Positions 43,139 to 50,461 of a DNA stretch of 64,000 nucleotides are shown here, piece by piece (the first letter of the stretch is position 1; every line of letters starts with the position of its first letter). The position numbers and the translations under genes were made by a program. This stretch comes from Kribbella flavida DSM 17836. Lineage in GTDB: Bacteria; Actinomycetota; Actinomycetes; Propionibacteriales; Kribbellaceae. The stretch is from assembly GCF_000024345.1 (NCBI RefSeq), contig NC_013729.1:682001-746000 (forward strand), in the 5' to 3' direction. The notes beneath the pieces are model-generated. The model searched no databases. It saw only the letters and a list, made by a program, of their open reading frames with translations, and was not told the DNA's origin.

Positions 43139-43918
43139 ATGACGACACAGCGTGAAGAGGAGCCGGTCGAGGCGGCGGCCCGCAGCCGGCGGGAGGAGTT
43201 GCGCAGCAGCTGGGACGAGCAGCAGGCCGGGCATCTACCGGATCGCGAGCTCCGCTTCGGTTTGCTGCTGGACTACGTCGAGCAGCTGGCCGGGCCGCCG
43301 CGGCGGGTGCTGGACCTGTGCTGCGGGCCGGGCTCACTCACCGAGCGGGTGCTCGCTCGCTTCCCGGCGGCGGAAGTAGTTGCCGTTGACATCGATCCGC
43401 TGCTGCTCGACCTGGCTCGGGACAGGTTCGCCGGCGACCACCGGGTGTCGGTGCTGGCCCGTCAGCTGGCGGCACCGGACTGGGACCTGGGGCTGACGAC
43501 CGGGTTCGACGCCGTGGTCACCGCGACCGCGACGCACTGGTTTCCGGCGGACGCACTGGCCGAGGTGTACGCCGGGGTCGCGCGGCTGCTGCGGCCGGGC
43601 GGCGTGTTCGCCAACGCGGACCACGTCCCGATCGCCGAGCCGGTCCTGCGGGCGGCGGCGGATCGCCTGCACGAGCAGCACCTGCGGACGGTCTTTGCGG
43701 AGACCGAGGACTGCGACGGCTGGTACGAACGCGCGTACGCCGATCCGCAGTACGCGGGGTGGTGGACCGAGCGGCAGCAGGTGTTCGCGCACTGGGCCGG
43801 CGAACTGCTGGAGCGGGAAGGCTGGCACGTGGATCTCCTGCGGCGCAACGGGTTCGAACGGGCCGGGGCGGTCTGGCGGCGGGGGAACGACGCGCTGGTG
43901 ATCGCGGTCCGCGGCTGA
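43139..43918 (+). CDS. SAM-dependent methyltransferase
   Basis: This 259-residue class I methyltransferase has motif I VLDLCCGPGSLTERVLARFP, acidic loop VVAVDIDPLLLDLA, TGFDAVVTATATHWF (motif IV) and VARLLRPGGVFANADHV. ATG 43139 is preferred because it leaves the LysR promoter region free. It is divergent from the LysR gene and probably regulated by it. The substrate is unknown. Confidence 0.88.
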   Translation: MTTQREEEPVEAAARSRREELRSSWDEQQAGHLPDRELRFGLLLDYVEQLAGPPRRVLDLCCGPGSLTERVLARFPAAEVVAVDIDPLLLDLARDRFAGDHRVSVLARQLAAPDWDLGLTTGFDAVVTATATHWFPADALAEVYAGVARLLRPGGVFANADHVPIAEPVLRAAADRLHEQHLRTVFAETEDCDGWYERAYADPQYAGWWTERQQVFAHWAGELLEREGWHVDLLRRNGFERAGAVWRRGNDALVIAVRG

Positions 43919-43934
43919 GGCGCGCGTGGCGAGT

Positions 43935-43960
43935 GCATGCGGAGCGGCGCCCAGGGGTAC
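43935..43960 (+). promoter_or_regulatory. SigB/F-like promoter of small acidic gene
   Basis: GCAT (43935-43938) - 16 bp - GGGTAC (43955-43960) fits GNNT-N14-16-GGGTAY. It ends 28 bp upstream of the ATG at 43989. Confidence 0.5.
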
Positions 43961-43988
43961 CAGGCGGCGTCTGTGAAAGGAGCTGTGG

Positions 43989-44171
43989 ATGACCGAGCAT
44001 CCGGATGAGACCACCAACCCCACCGGGCTGGTGGACGACCTGATCGACGAGACCCGTGGGCCGGAGGAGGATCCGCCGGCCGACTCGACCACCGACGACG
44101 CCGCGGAGTTCGTGGCGTCGGGTCCGGGCGAGGACGAAGGGGTGCCGGAGACTCCCGAGCCGCCGGACTGA
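43989..44171 (+). CDS. Small acidic hypothetical protein (60 aa)
   Basis: This 60-residue, very acidic and probably disordered protein (MTEHPDETTNPTGLVDDLID ... ETPEPPD) has an excellent ribosome site (gaaaggagctgtggATG). A GGGTAC promoter-like element sits just upstream. I do not recognise a family. Similar tiny Asp/Glu/Pro proteins in this window (47225, 48653) suggest a shared stress role. Confidence 0.75.
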   Translation: MTEHPDETTNPTGLVDDLIDETRGPEEDPPADSTTDDAAEFVASGPGEDEGVPETPEPPD

Positions 44172-44277
44172 GCTTGCCTCGCCGGACCTTGCCGGCTGCC
44201 GGCGGTTCTCGTTCCTGGGGGCTGCCGGCGGTCCGTGCACCGGGTTTCCGCGGTTGTCGGCCGTGCGGCCGGCTGGC

Positions 44278-44309
44278 GGCCTCGGCGCTGTCTGCTCAAC
44301 GCCGAGGCC
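44278..44309 (+). terminator. Inverted repeat, probable terminator
   Basis: A perfect 10-bp stem, GGCCTCGGCG (44278-44287) with CGCCGAGGCC (44300-44309), encloses a 12-nt loop. It lies after the small acidic gene and before the F420 enzyme gene. There is no T-run. Confidence 0.5.
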
Positions 44310-44383
44310 TGGGCAACCAGTACTTGCACTCATCCGGTGCCCACCGGGCCTTGTTCCATTCGTCTTTTCGGAGGTAGCGCACG

Positions 44384-45340
44384 ATGCGACTGGGATTCAA
44401 GCTGATCGCGGAGGCGTACTCGCCGACCGAGATCGTCGACCAGGCGGTCCGGGCCGAGCAGGCCGGGTTCGACTTCGTCGAGGTCAGTGACCACTTCCAT
44501 CCCTGGGTGTCGGAGCACCAGCACTCGGGGTTCGCGTTCTCGATGCTCGCCGCCGCGGCCGCGCGGACGTCGACGATCGAGCTCGCGACCGGCGTGACCT
44601 GCCCGTTCATCCGGTACCACCCGGCCGTCGTGGCGCAGATGGCGGCGACGACGGCGTTGCTGGCGGACGGCCGGTTCACGCTCGGGATCGGGGCCGGCGA
44701 GCGGCTCAACGAGCACGTGGTCGGGCGGGGCTGGCCGGCGGTCTCGGAGCGGCACGAGATGCTGCGCGAGTCGTTGGAGATCATCCGGTTGCTGTGGAGC
44801 GGCGGCTACCGGTCCTACCAGGGCAAGCACCTGCGGCTGGAGGACGCGCGGGTCTTCGACCTGCCCGACCCGTTGCCGCGGATCGCCGTCGCCGCGGGCG
44901 GACCCGCCGCAGCCCGGATCGCCGCCGAGCTCGGCGACGCGCTGTTCGTCACCGAACCCCGCGAGGATCTCGTCACGGCGTACCGGCAGGCCGGCGGTGG
45001 CGGACCCCGGTACGCCGAGGTGCCGCTGGCCTGGGCGTCGTCGGAGGACGAGGCGGCGGAGTCGGCGCGCCGGCTGTTCCGGTTCGGGGTGACGGGCTGG
45101 AAGGTGCAGTCGGAGCTGCCGAACCCGGTGAACTTCGACGCGGCGACGAAGCTGGTGACGGCCGACCACCTGCGCGAGCAGTTCGGCTGCGGGCCGGACG
45201 TCGAGCGGCACGTCGAGGTGGCGAAGCAGTTCGTGTCGGCCGGGTACGACCAGCTGGCGCTGATCAACGCCGGCCCGGACATGGAGGGGTTCTTCGACTT
45301 CTTCACCCAGGAGCTCGGGCCGGCGCTGCGCGAGCTGTGA
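44384..45340 (+). CDS. F420-dependent LLM-class oxidoreductase (G6PDH-related)
   Basis: This 318-residue luciferase-like TIM barrel belongs to the F420-dependent glucose-6-phosphate dehydrogenase-like group. Features are FDFVEVSDHFHPWVSEHQHSG, ELATGVTCPFIRYHPAVVAQ, FTLGIGAGERLNEHVVGRGWP and RHEMLRESLEIIRLLW. The SDHFHPW segment is the hallmark. ATG 44384 has a cggaggtagcgcacg site. A strong terminator follows directly. The substrate may differ from glucose 6-phosphate. Confidence 0.9.
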   Translation: MRLGFKLIAEAYSPTEIVDQAVRAEQAGFDFVEVSDHFHPWVSEHQHSGFAFSMLAAAAARTSTIELATGVTCPFIRYHPAVVAQMAATTALLADGRFTLGIGAGERLNEHVVGRGWPAVSERHEMLRESLEIIRLLWSGGYRSYQGKHLRLEDARVFDLPDPLPRIAVAAGGPAAARIAAELGDALFVTEPREDLVTAYRQAGGGGPRYAEVPLAWASSEDEAAESARRLFRFGVTGWKVQSELPNPVNFDAATKLVTADHLREQFGCGPDVERHVEVAKQFVSAGYDQLALINAGPDMEGFFDFFTQELGPALREL

Positions 45341-45346
45341 CAGCGA

Positions 45347-45378
45347 AAGGGAGCACCCGGTCTGCCGGGTGCTCCCTT
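45347..45378. terminator. Strong bidirectional rho-independent-type terminator
   Basis: A 14-bp perfect stem (45347-45360 with 45365-45378, core GGGAGCACCCGG) has a TCTG tetraloop. It is flanked by AAA on the left and TTGT on the right. It lies 7 bp after the F420 gene stop and 22 bp before the end of the convergent DUF4235 gene, so it serves both strands. Confidence 0.85.
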
Positions 45379-45399
45379 GTGTGCTGATTGTGGTGCCGG

Positions 45400-45678
45400 T
45401 CAGTCGCCGGGCCATTCGCCGGTCCAGCGCTCGAAGGCGATGGCGCCGCCTCGGTCGACGGCGGCCTTCACCACGGCGTACACGGCGCCCTGGAGGGCGG
45501 CGGCCAGCAGGAGCTCGCGCCACGGGTACTCGGACTGCAGGGCGTCCGGTGCGTCGTCCTTGTCGCTGACCCGGCGCCACACCTGCTTGAAGATGGCACC
45601 CGCCACCAGACCGCCGGCCATACCGGAGATCAGGCCGAACGGGCGGTACGCCAGCTTGACGGTCTTGCTGCTGCTCAC
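45400..45678 (-). CDS. DUF4235 membrane protein
   Basis: This 92-residue protein has two hydrophobic segments (FGLISGMAGGLVAGAIFKQVWRRV and LLLAAALQGAVYAVVKAAVDRGG), typical of actinobacterial DUF4235. It is the last gene of the Holin-X/DUF3618/DUF4235 operon, overlapping DUF3618 by 4 bp. The function is unknown; the trio is often linked to envelope stress. Confidence 0.9.
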   Translation of the reverse strand: MSSSKTVKLAYRPFGLISGMAGGLVAGAIFKQVWRRVSDKDDAPDALQSEYPWRELLLAAALQGAVYAVVKAAVDRGGAIAFERWTGEWPGD

Positions 45679-46220
45679 CGGTTCCTCCCCGCGATCCAGG
45701 CCGCGGCGCCGACGCCGAGCGCCACCGCGCCACCGACGGCGGCGGTCGCCCGCGGGTGCCGCCGACTCAGTTCCGGCACCTGCCTCACCTTGGCCGGCAG
45801 GTTCTTCGCCTGCTCCGGCAAGTGCCAGCTCCGCTGTGCCGGACCGCCGGACGTGTGCTTGCCGCTGCTGCTCAGCCCGCCCACGGTGTGCTTTGCCTTG
45901 ACGCTCATGTCTCCGACGGTCTGCTTGGCCTTGACGCTCACGTCTCCAGCCGTCTGCTTGGCCTTGACGCTCACCTCTCCGGCGGTCTGCTTGGCCTTGC
46001 CGCCCATCTCGCCGACGGCGTGCTTCGCCGTCTGGACCGCGCGGTGACCGGCGCTGCTCGCGGATTCCTTCATCCGGCGCGGCACGTTGAGCTGACGGGT
46101 CAGCTGCTGGACCGTGTCGGCCAGGTGCTGCCTGGTCATCTCCAGGTCCGCCCGCAGCGCTTCGGTCTCGGTCGGGGCCTCAGTGGCCGCGTGACTCGCG
46201 GTCTGCCGCGTGGTGGTCAT
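45675..46220 (-). CDS. DUF3618 protein with 11-residue tandem repeats
   Basis: This 181-residue protein has an N-terminal DUF3618 helix (ALRADLEMTRQHLADTVQQL), a central run of 11-residue repeats of the type VSVKAKQTAGD (four copies) and a C-terminal membrane helix (AVGGAVALGVGAAAWIAG). The repeat is amphipathic and LEA/apolipoprotein-like, so it may lie on the membrane surface. Both neighbours overlap by 4 bp. Confidence 0.88.
   Translation of the reverse strand: MTTTRQTASHAATEAPTETEALRADLEMTRQHLADTVQQLTRQLNVPRRMKESASSAGHRAVQTAKHAVGEMGGKAKQTAGEVSVKAKQTAGDVSVKAKQTVGDMSVKAKHTVGGLSSSGKHTSGGPAQRSWHLPEQAKNLPAKVRQVPELSRRHPRATAAVGGAVALGVGAAAWIAGRNR
45886..46017 (-). repeat. Four tandem 33-bp repeats inside the DUF3618 gene
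   Basis: The units at 45886-45918, 45919-45951, 45952-45984 and 45985-46017 are similar (each contains TGCTT then GCCTTG(A/C)CGC on the + strand). They encode 11-residue units rich in Lys, Ala, Val and Thr. The two central copies are nearly identical, which points to recent duplication. Confidence 0.9.
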
Positions 46221-46660
46221 CCGCGCTTTCCTCCCGGGTGGTGGCCCTTGAGGGCCTCGATGTCCTGGTGCACGCCGTCGACCGCCGCCTGCGGCACCGG
46301 CGGCGTCGCGTGAGCGACGTGCTTCTTGCCGAGCAGCGCCGCGACGCCGGCGACGGCGAACAGCAGCACCGCCACGATCAAAGCCGCCAGCCACGCCGGT
46401 ACGACGTACGCAAGGCCGAGGATCGCGGTGGTCACCAGCGCGCCGAGCCCGTAGAAGGCGAAGGCGCCGGCGCCGCCGAACAGGCCTACGCCCAGTCCGG
46501 CCTCCTTGCCCTTGTCCTTCAGCTCCGCCTTGGCGAGCTGGAGCTCGGCGCGTACCAAGCGGCTCACGTCCGCGGTGAGCTGAGAGACCAGGGCGCCCAC
46601 GGGCTCGTCCTGTCCGGTCCTCTGACCGTCCTGGTGGACGGCCGGTGGATGCGTCGTCAT
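46217..46660 (-). CDS. Holin-X / phage-holin-superfamily III-like membrane protein
   Basis: This 147-residue protein of the actinobacterial Holin-X family has VGALVSQLTADVSRLVRAELQLAKAELKDKGKEAG. Two long hydrophobic hairpins (FGGAGAFAFYGLGALVTTAIL and WLAALIVAVLLFAVAGVAALLG) and a His-rich tail follow. ATG 46660 has GGAGG 6 bp upstream; ATG 46678 is less likely. It is the first gene of a three-gene operon with a GGGTAC promoter-like element. It is not evidence of a prophage. Confidence 0.88.
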   Translation of the reverse strand: MTTHPPAVHQDGQRTGQDEPVGALVSQLTADVSRLVRAELQLAKAELKDKGKEAGLGVGLFGGAGAFAFYGLGALVTTAILGLAYVVPAWLAALIVAVLLFAVAGVAALLGKKHVAHATPPVPQAAVDGVHQDIEALKGHHPGGKRG

Positions 46661-46693
46661 CGGTTGCCTCCGTGTCATCGGCTGAACGATCTG

Positions 46694-46718
46694 GTACCCA
46701 CCGCCGCAGGCACCAAGC
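46694..46718 (-). promoter_or_regulatory. SigB/F-like promoter of Holin-X operon
   Basis: On the minus strand GCTT (46718-46715) - 15 bp - GGGTAC (46699-46694) fits GNNT-N14-16-GGGTAY. The -10-like element is 33 bp upstream of the ATG. Confidence 0.55.
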
Positions 46719-46792
46719 GCACGCACAATTTGTGCCACCGCCGGGCGGTAGGTTGCCGGAGCCGGGACCGCTGCGAGGAAAGGCTGGGAACG

Positions 46793-47164
46793 ATGGACTG
46801 GAAGCTCGAACTGGTGTCGGTGCCGGTGGCGGACGTCGACCGGGCGAAGGCGTTCTACACCGAGCAGCTGGGCTTCGTGGCCGACCATGACCACCGGGTC
46901 AGCGACGAACTGCGGTTCGTCCAGCTGACACCGCCCGGATCGGCCTGCTCGATCGCCATCGGCACCGGCATGGACCAGGCGGAACCGGGATCGGTGCGCG
47001 GCCTGCAGATCGTCGTCGCCGACGTGGCCGCGGCGCGGGCGGAACTCGCCGGCCGGGGCGTCGAGGTGAGCGAAGTTCAGGAATTCCCGTGGGGCAGCTT
47101 CGTGTTCTTCGCCGACCCGGACGGAAACACCTGGGCGCTGCAGCAGCTGCCGGCCTGGAAATAG
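46793..47164 (+). CDS. VOC-family (glyoxalase-like) protein
   Basis: This 123-residue vicinal-oxygen-chelate protein has KLELVSVPVADVDRAKAFYTEQLGF, RFVQLTPPGSACSIAIG and FPWGSFVFFADPDGNTWALQQL. The paired beta-alpha-beta-beta-beta units and the D-P-D-G-N turn are typical. ATG 46793 has a ggctgggaacg leader. The function is unknown. Confidence 0.92.
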   Translation: MDWKLELVSVPVADVDRAKAFYTEQLGFVADHDHRVSDELRFVQLTPPGSACSIAIGTGMDQAEPGSVRGLQIVVADVAAARAELAGRGVEVSEVQEFPWGSFVFFADPDGNTWALQQLPAWK

Positions 47165-47224
47165 ATGTTCCCGCCGCAGCGGTCGGCGACCGATGACCGG
47201 GTGCCGACCGCTGCGGGCCGGGGC

Positions 47225-47422
47225 TCAGCTCCGCGGGAGCTGGTCGTCCGGGTTCTCGTCGGGGTCGGACTCCGGCGTCGAAACCGGCTGTGACAACGGG
47301 CTGTCGTCGCCCGGCCGGGTGCCCACGTCCGGCTGGTCCAAGCCGGGGTCGACCAGGTCGGGGTTCTGCGGGTCGCTGCCGGGCCCGACCGGCGGAACGG
47401 CGGGAATCGGGTTGGTCGTCAT
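47225..47422 (-). CDS. Small Pro/Asp-rich hypothetical protein (65 aa)
   Basis: This 65-residue disordered, acidic protein begins MTTNPIPAVPPVGPGSDPQN and ends DPDENPDDQLPRS. A perfect AAGGAGGT lies 6 bp before ATG 47422, which makes translation credible. I do not recognise a family. Confidence 0.7.
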   Translation of the reverse strand: MTTNPIPAVPPVGPGSDPQNPDLVDPGLDQPDVGTRPGDDSPLSQPVSTPESDPDENPDDQLPRS

Positions 47423-47689
47423 GAGGTGACCTCCTTGGTTGCCCTTCCTGGTGCCCATCGGGCGCCACCCAATTCATTCAGGTCTTTGTCTTAAGGCCGA
47501 ATTCGGGATACCGCTAGGGCTGCTTCACCCGGCGGTTGTAGGGTGGCCCTTGGTTGAGCAGCCAGCCAGCGTTCGAAGCGTCGACGACTGCGGTCCCTCC
47601 CGAGGACGAACATGCCCGACCTGCAGCACCACCCCCGAACGACCAGACGTCACCAGTCCGTCGCCGCCCCAGTTCCGAAGTCAGGTGCC

Positions 47690-47881
47690 ATGCCTGTTGC
47701 CACCGCGGTACCCACCACCACCACGACCGAGACCGCGTCCGTGCACGTCCGGATCGGCGGCCGCTGGATCGCCGGTCAGGCCCTGTCCCGCCGGACCGCG
47801 CAGACCGGCGCCGGCGAAGTCCTGATCAGCCACCACGGCCACCTCGTCTGGGTCGACGAGACCGAGGTCCGTCAGCCGTAG
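47690..47881 (+). CDS. Small hypothetical protein (63 aa)
   Basis: From ATG 47690 this frame encodes a Thr-rich head, then VHVRIGGRWIAGQALSRRTA and EVLISHHGHLVWVDETEVRQP, a small beta-rich (SH3-like) pattern seen in short actinobacterial proteins. An in-frame ATG at 47612 is less likely. It ends 19 bp before the GAF-ANTAR gene. I know of no assigned function. Confidence 0.6.
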   Translation: MPVATAVPTTTTTETASVHVRIGGRWIAGQALSRRTAQTGAGEVLISHHGHLVWVDETEVRQP

Positions 47882-47900
47882 GGCGTCGTACCATCGAAGG

Positions 47901-48584
47901 GTGAACGACGACGGCGCGGACGTCGCGGATGTCTTCGCTCGGCTCGCGGTGGAGTTGCACGAGGAACCCGGCGTCGAGGAAACGGTCGAGGCGGTGCTGC
48001 AGTTCGCCCTTCAGGCGGTGACCTGCACGTACGCCGGCCTGTTGTCGCGCCACCACGGCCGGCTGACGACGCTCGCGGTCACGGATCCGGTGGTCGAGCA
48101 GTGCGACAAGCTGCAGCTGGACACCGGCCAGGGACCGGCTCTGGAACTGCTGCGCGGGTGCGAGACCGTGCTGGTGCCCGACACCCTCAAGGACGACCGC
48201 TGGCCCGACTGGGCGCCGCAGGCAGCTGCGCTGGGCCTGCGCAGCCTGCTCTGCGTACGGCTGTGGGCAGGTGGTGTCACGCACGGCGTACTGCAGCTGA
48301 TCAACGCCGAGCCGGACGGCTTCGAGCCGGACGACGACGCCGTGGCGCACATCCTGGCCCGGCACGCCTCCGTCGCACTGGCCACCGCGCGGCAGGAGGA
48401 GTCGCTGCGGCAGGCGGTTGACGCCCGCAAGCTGATCGGGCAGGCGCAGGGCATCCTGATGGAGCGTTTCGGCGTCGACGCCGACCAGGCGTTCGCCGTA
48501 CTGCGCCGCTACTCGCAGAACAGCAACACCAAGCTGCGCGACGTCGCCGAGCAGCTGATCCAGACCCGCCGCCTGCCGGACTGA
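47901..48584 (+). CDS. GAF-ANTAR domain RNA-binding antiterminator
   Basis: This 227-residue protein starts at GTG 47901. Residues about 20-165 form a GAF sensor domain (LDTGQGPALELLRG, SLLCVRLWAGGVTHGVLQLINAEP). The C-terminal ANTAR three-helix domain is RKLIGQAQGILMERFGVDADQAFAVLRRYSQ. ANTAR proteins bind paired hairpins in nascent RNA and prevent termination. GAF-ANTAR proteins are common stress regulators in actinobacteria. Confidence 0.93.
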   Translation: MNDDGADVADVFARLAVELHEEPGVEETVEAVLQFALQAVTCTYAGLLSRHHGRLTTLAVTDPVVEQCDKLQLDTGQGPALELLRGCETVLVPDTLKDDRWPDWAPQAAALGLRSLLCVRLWAGGVTHGVLQLINAEPDGFEPDDDAVAHILARHASVALATARQEESLRQAVDARKLIGQAQGILMERFGVDADQAFAVLRRYSQNSNTKLRDVAEQLIQTRRLPD

Positions 48585-48590
48585 CATCGC

Positions 48591-48615
48591 GCATGGGACG
48601 CCGGACGCGGGGTAC
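48591..48615 (+). promoter_or_regulatory. SigB/F-like promoter of DUF3072 gene
   Basis: GCAT (48591-48594) - 15 bp - GGGTAC (48610-48615) fits GNNT-N14-16-GGGTAY and ends 37 bp before the ATG at 48653. Confidence 0.55.
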
Positions 48616-48652
48616 CGGGCCGGTAATCGAGCTGGTGTTCGAAGGAGGAGCG

Positions 48653-48859
48653 ATGACTCAGGACGTGCATCCGGTGCCGGACAAGGACCCGGAGGACTGG
48701 ACGACGGGTGACGAGCCGATGACCGGGCCGCAGGAGTCCTACCTGAACACGCTCGCCCAGGAGGCGGGGGAACAGGTGCCGGAGGGACTGAGCAAGGCCG
48801 ACGCGTCCCGGCTGATCGACGAGCTGCAGGCGCGGACCGGGCGCGGCACGGACAGCTGA
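48653..48859 (+). CDS. DUF3072 small protein (68 aa)
   Basis: This 68-residue acidic protein contains EPMTGPQESYLNTLAQEAGE and LSKADASRLIDELQARTGRG, the DUF3072 pattern. GAAGGAGGAG lies just before ATG 48653. The C-terminal part resembles a short helical SAP-like segment. It is probably a stress-induced protein because of its GGGTAC promoter; the role is unknown. Confidence 0.85.
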   Translation: MTQDVHPVPDKDPEDWTTGDEPMTGPQESYLNTLAQEAGEQVPEGLSKADASRLIDELQARTGRGTDS

Positions 48860-48890
48860 GGTTCTCGGTTGGTGTGCCGCGCAGATGAAG

Positions 48891-48922
48891 GCCCCGGCGG
48901 GCCCTGACAGCTCCGCCGGGGC
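48891..48922 (+). terminator. Probable rho-independent terminator after DUF3072
   Basis: GCCCCGGCGG (48891-48900) pairs with CCGCCGGGGC (48913-48922) around a 12-nt loop, followed by TTCGTGCTGTT. It lies 31 bp downstream of the DUF3072 stop. The remaining sequence to 49150 shows only a weak short frame and the leader of the SWIM gene. Confidence 0.7.
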
Positions 48923-49150
48923 TTCGTGCTGTTGATCGCTCAATCGGACCTGGGCGTTACGCCGAGCCTCGGCAGCGGCCGGCGGAGGAGCCCGACCGGC
49001 TGCTCCGCGTCGGCCGCGGCGGTCAATGCCCACCGCAACGGCAATGGTTACCCGAGCACGTACGAGTCCGAGCGGGAGGCCTTCGGCTGAGCTGTCGGCA
49101 CCAGGTGGCATGCTCTCGGCTGACAGGCAGGTGAGAGCGCAAGGAGCGTC

Positions 49151-50461
49151 GTGGGGCCTTGGGATACGGAGCAGGTGCTCGCAATGGCGCCTGATCCTGC
49201 GTCCGCCAAAGCAGGGCAGGCCCAGGCGCGGCCGGCCAAGTGGTCGCGGTCCGGCAGCTCGGAGGGCGCGCTGTGGGGCTACTGCCAGGGCAGCGGCAAG
49301 CAGCCCTACCAGACGATGGTCGACCTCAGCGGTCCGGCTTTCCGGTGTTCCTGCCCCAGTCGGAAGTTCCCCTGCAAGCACGCCGTGGGCCTGATGGTGC
49401 TCTGGTCGACCGGTGAGCTGGCGGCGGCCGACGAGCCCGACTGGGTGGAGAGCTGGCTCACCGAGCGCAACAGCCGGGCGGAGCGAGCCGCCGAGCGAGC
49501 CGAAAAGAAGCCAGGTGAGGTCGCCGACCCGTTGGCGGCGCAGCAACGCGCTTCCCGTCGCGCTGACCGGGTCTCAGCGGGCATGGCCGAGCTGCGGAGC
49601 TGGCTGGACGACCAGGTTCGCAGAGGGCTCAGCGGTTTCGAGCAGCGCGGGTACGACGAGCTCAGCCGTCTCGCCGCGCGCATGGTCGACGCGCAGGCGC
49701 CGGGCGTGGCAGGCGCCGTACGCCGGGCGGCCGGGGTGGTCGGGCGCGGGCACGGATGGCCGGGGGAGCTGCTGGAGGAGCTGGCGCTGATCCACCTGAC
49801 CGTGTCGGCGCACAGCCGGCTGGCGGATCTGCCGCCGGCGACGGCGGACACCGTGCAGACCCGGATCGGGTGGACCGTCGAGACCGCGCGGGTCCAGGCC
49901 GAGGGGGAGAAGGTCGAGGACGACTGGCTCGTGCTCGGCCGGGTGGTCGAGCCCGACGACCGGCTGACGGTCCGCCGACTGTGGTTGCGTGGAGCAACGA
50001 GCGGGCGACTGGCGCTGATCCTGGCGTTCGCGCCGGCCGGACGGCGGCTCGATCCGTTGCCCGCGCGGCCCGGGGAGCTCGTGCCGGCGGTGCTGTCGTT
50101 CTACCCCGGTGCGTTGCCGCTGCGGGCGTTGCTGGACCAGACGGCGCCGCGGCTGCCCGCTGCGAAGCCCGCCGGCATGTCCGCGCGGCAGGCGCTCGCG
50201 TCGTACGTCGAGTCACTGACGGCCGACCCCTGGAACGAGCGCTGGCCGTTGGTCCTGCAGGACGTCCGCCCGGCCCGCAACGGCGAGAACTGGGCCCTCG
50301 TCGACCCGGCCGGGGACGCGCTGGAGCTGCTGCCGACCGTCGACCCGTGGAAGCTGCTGGCCGTCTCCGCAGGGGACCCCGTCACCGTCACCGGCGAGTG
50401 GAACCGCGCCGGCTTTCGCCCGATGACCGCCTGGCACACCGACCGCGCGGTGATCGTGTGA
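49151..50461 (+). CDS. SWIM zinc-finger protein (YehQ-like)
   Basis: This 436-residue protein starts at GTG 49151 behind caaggagcgtc. The SWIM motif CxCxnCxH is CSCPSRKFPCKHAVG (Cys66, Cys68, Cys75, His77), preceded by GALWGYCQGSGKQPYQTMVD. The remainder is a long helical region followed by a beta-rich region (ENWALVDPAGDALELLPTVDPWK). It opens the five-gene cassette, and its stop overlaps the next ATG by one base. A nucleic-acid- or protein-binding role is likely. Confidence 0.9.
   Translation: MGPWDTEQVLAMAPDPASAKAGQAQARPAKWSRSGSSEGALWGYCQGSGKQPYQTMVDLSGPAFRCSCPSRKFPCKHAVGLMVLWSTGELAAADEPDWVESWLTERNSRAERAAERAEKKPGEVADPLAAQQRASRRADRVSAGMAELRSWLDDQVRRGLSGFEQRGYDELSRLAARMVDAQAPGVAGAVRRAAGVVGRGHGWPGELLEELALIHLTVSAHSRLADLPPATADTVQTRIGWTVETARVQAEGEKVEDDWLVLGRVVEPDDRLTVRRLWLRGATSGRLALILAFAPAGRRLDPLPARPGELVPAVLSFYPGALPLRALLDQTAPRLPAAKPAGMSARQALASYVESLTADPWNERWPLVLQDVRPARNGENWALVDPAGDALELLPTVDPWKLLAVSAGDPVTVTGEWNRAGFRPMTAWHTDRAVIV

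Noticed and set aside
46217..46660. Holin-like protein as a sign of a prophage
   Set aside because: The Holin-X family with DUF3618 and DUF4235 is a chromosomal actinobacterial trio, and no phage structural, lysis or integrase genes are near.
47423..47689. Gap upstream of the 63-residue protein
   Set aside because: It is AT-richer than its surroundings but holds no GGGTAY element, clear -35/-10 pair or strong hairpin; an in-frame ATG at 47612 lacks coding character.
48926..49090. Possible 54-residue frame ending NGYPSTYESEREAFG
   Set aside because: It begins inside the DUF3072 terminator, lacks a ribosome site and has no recognisable domain; probably chance.
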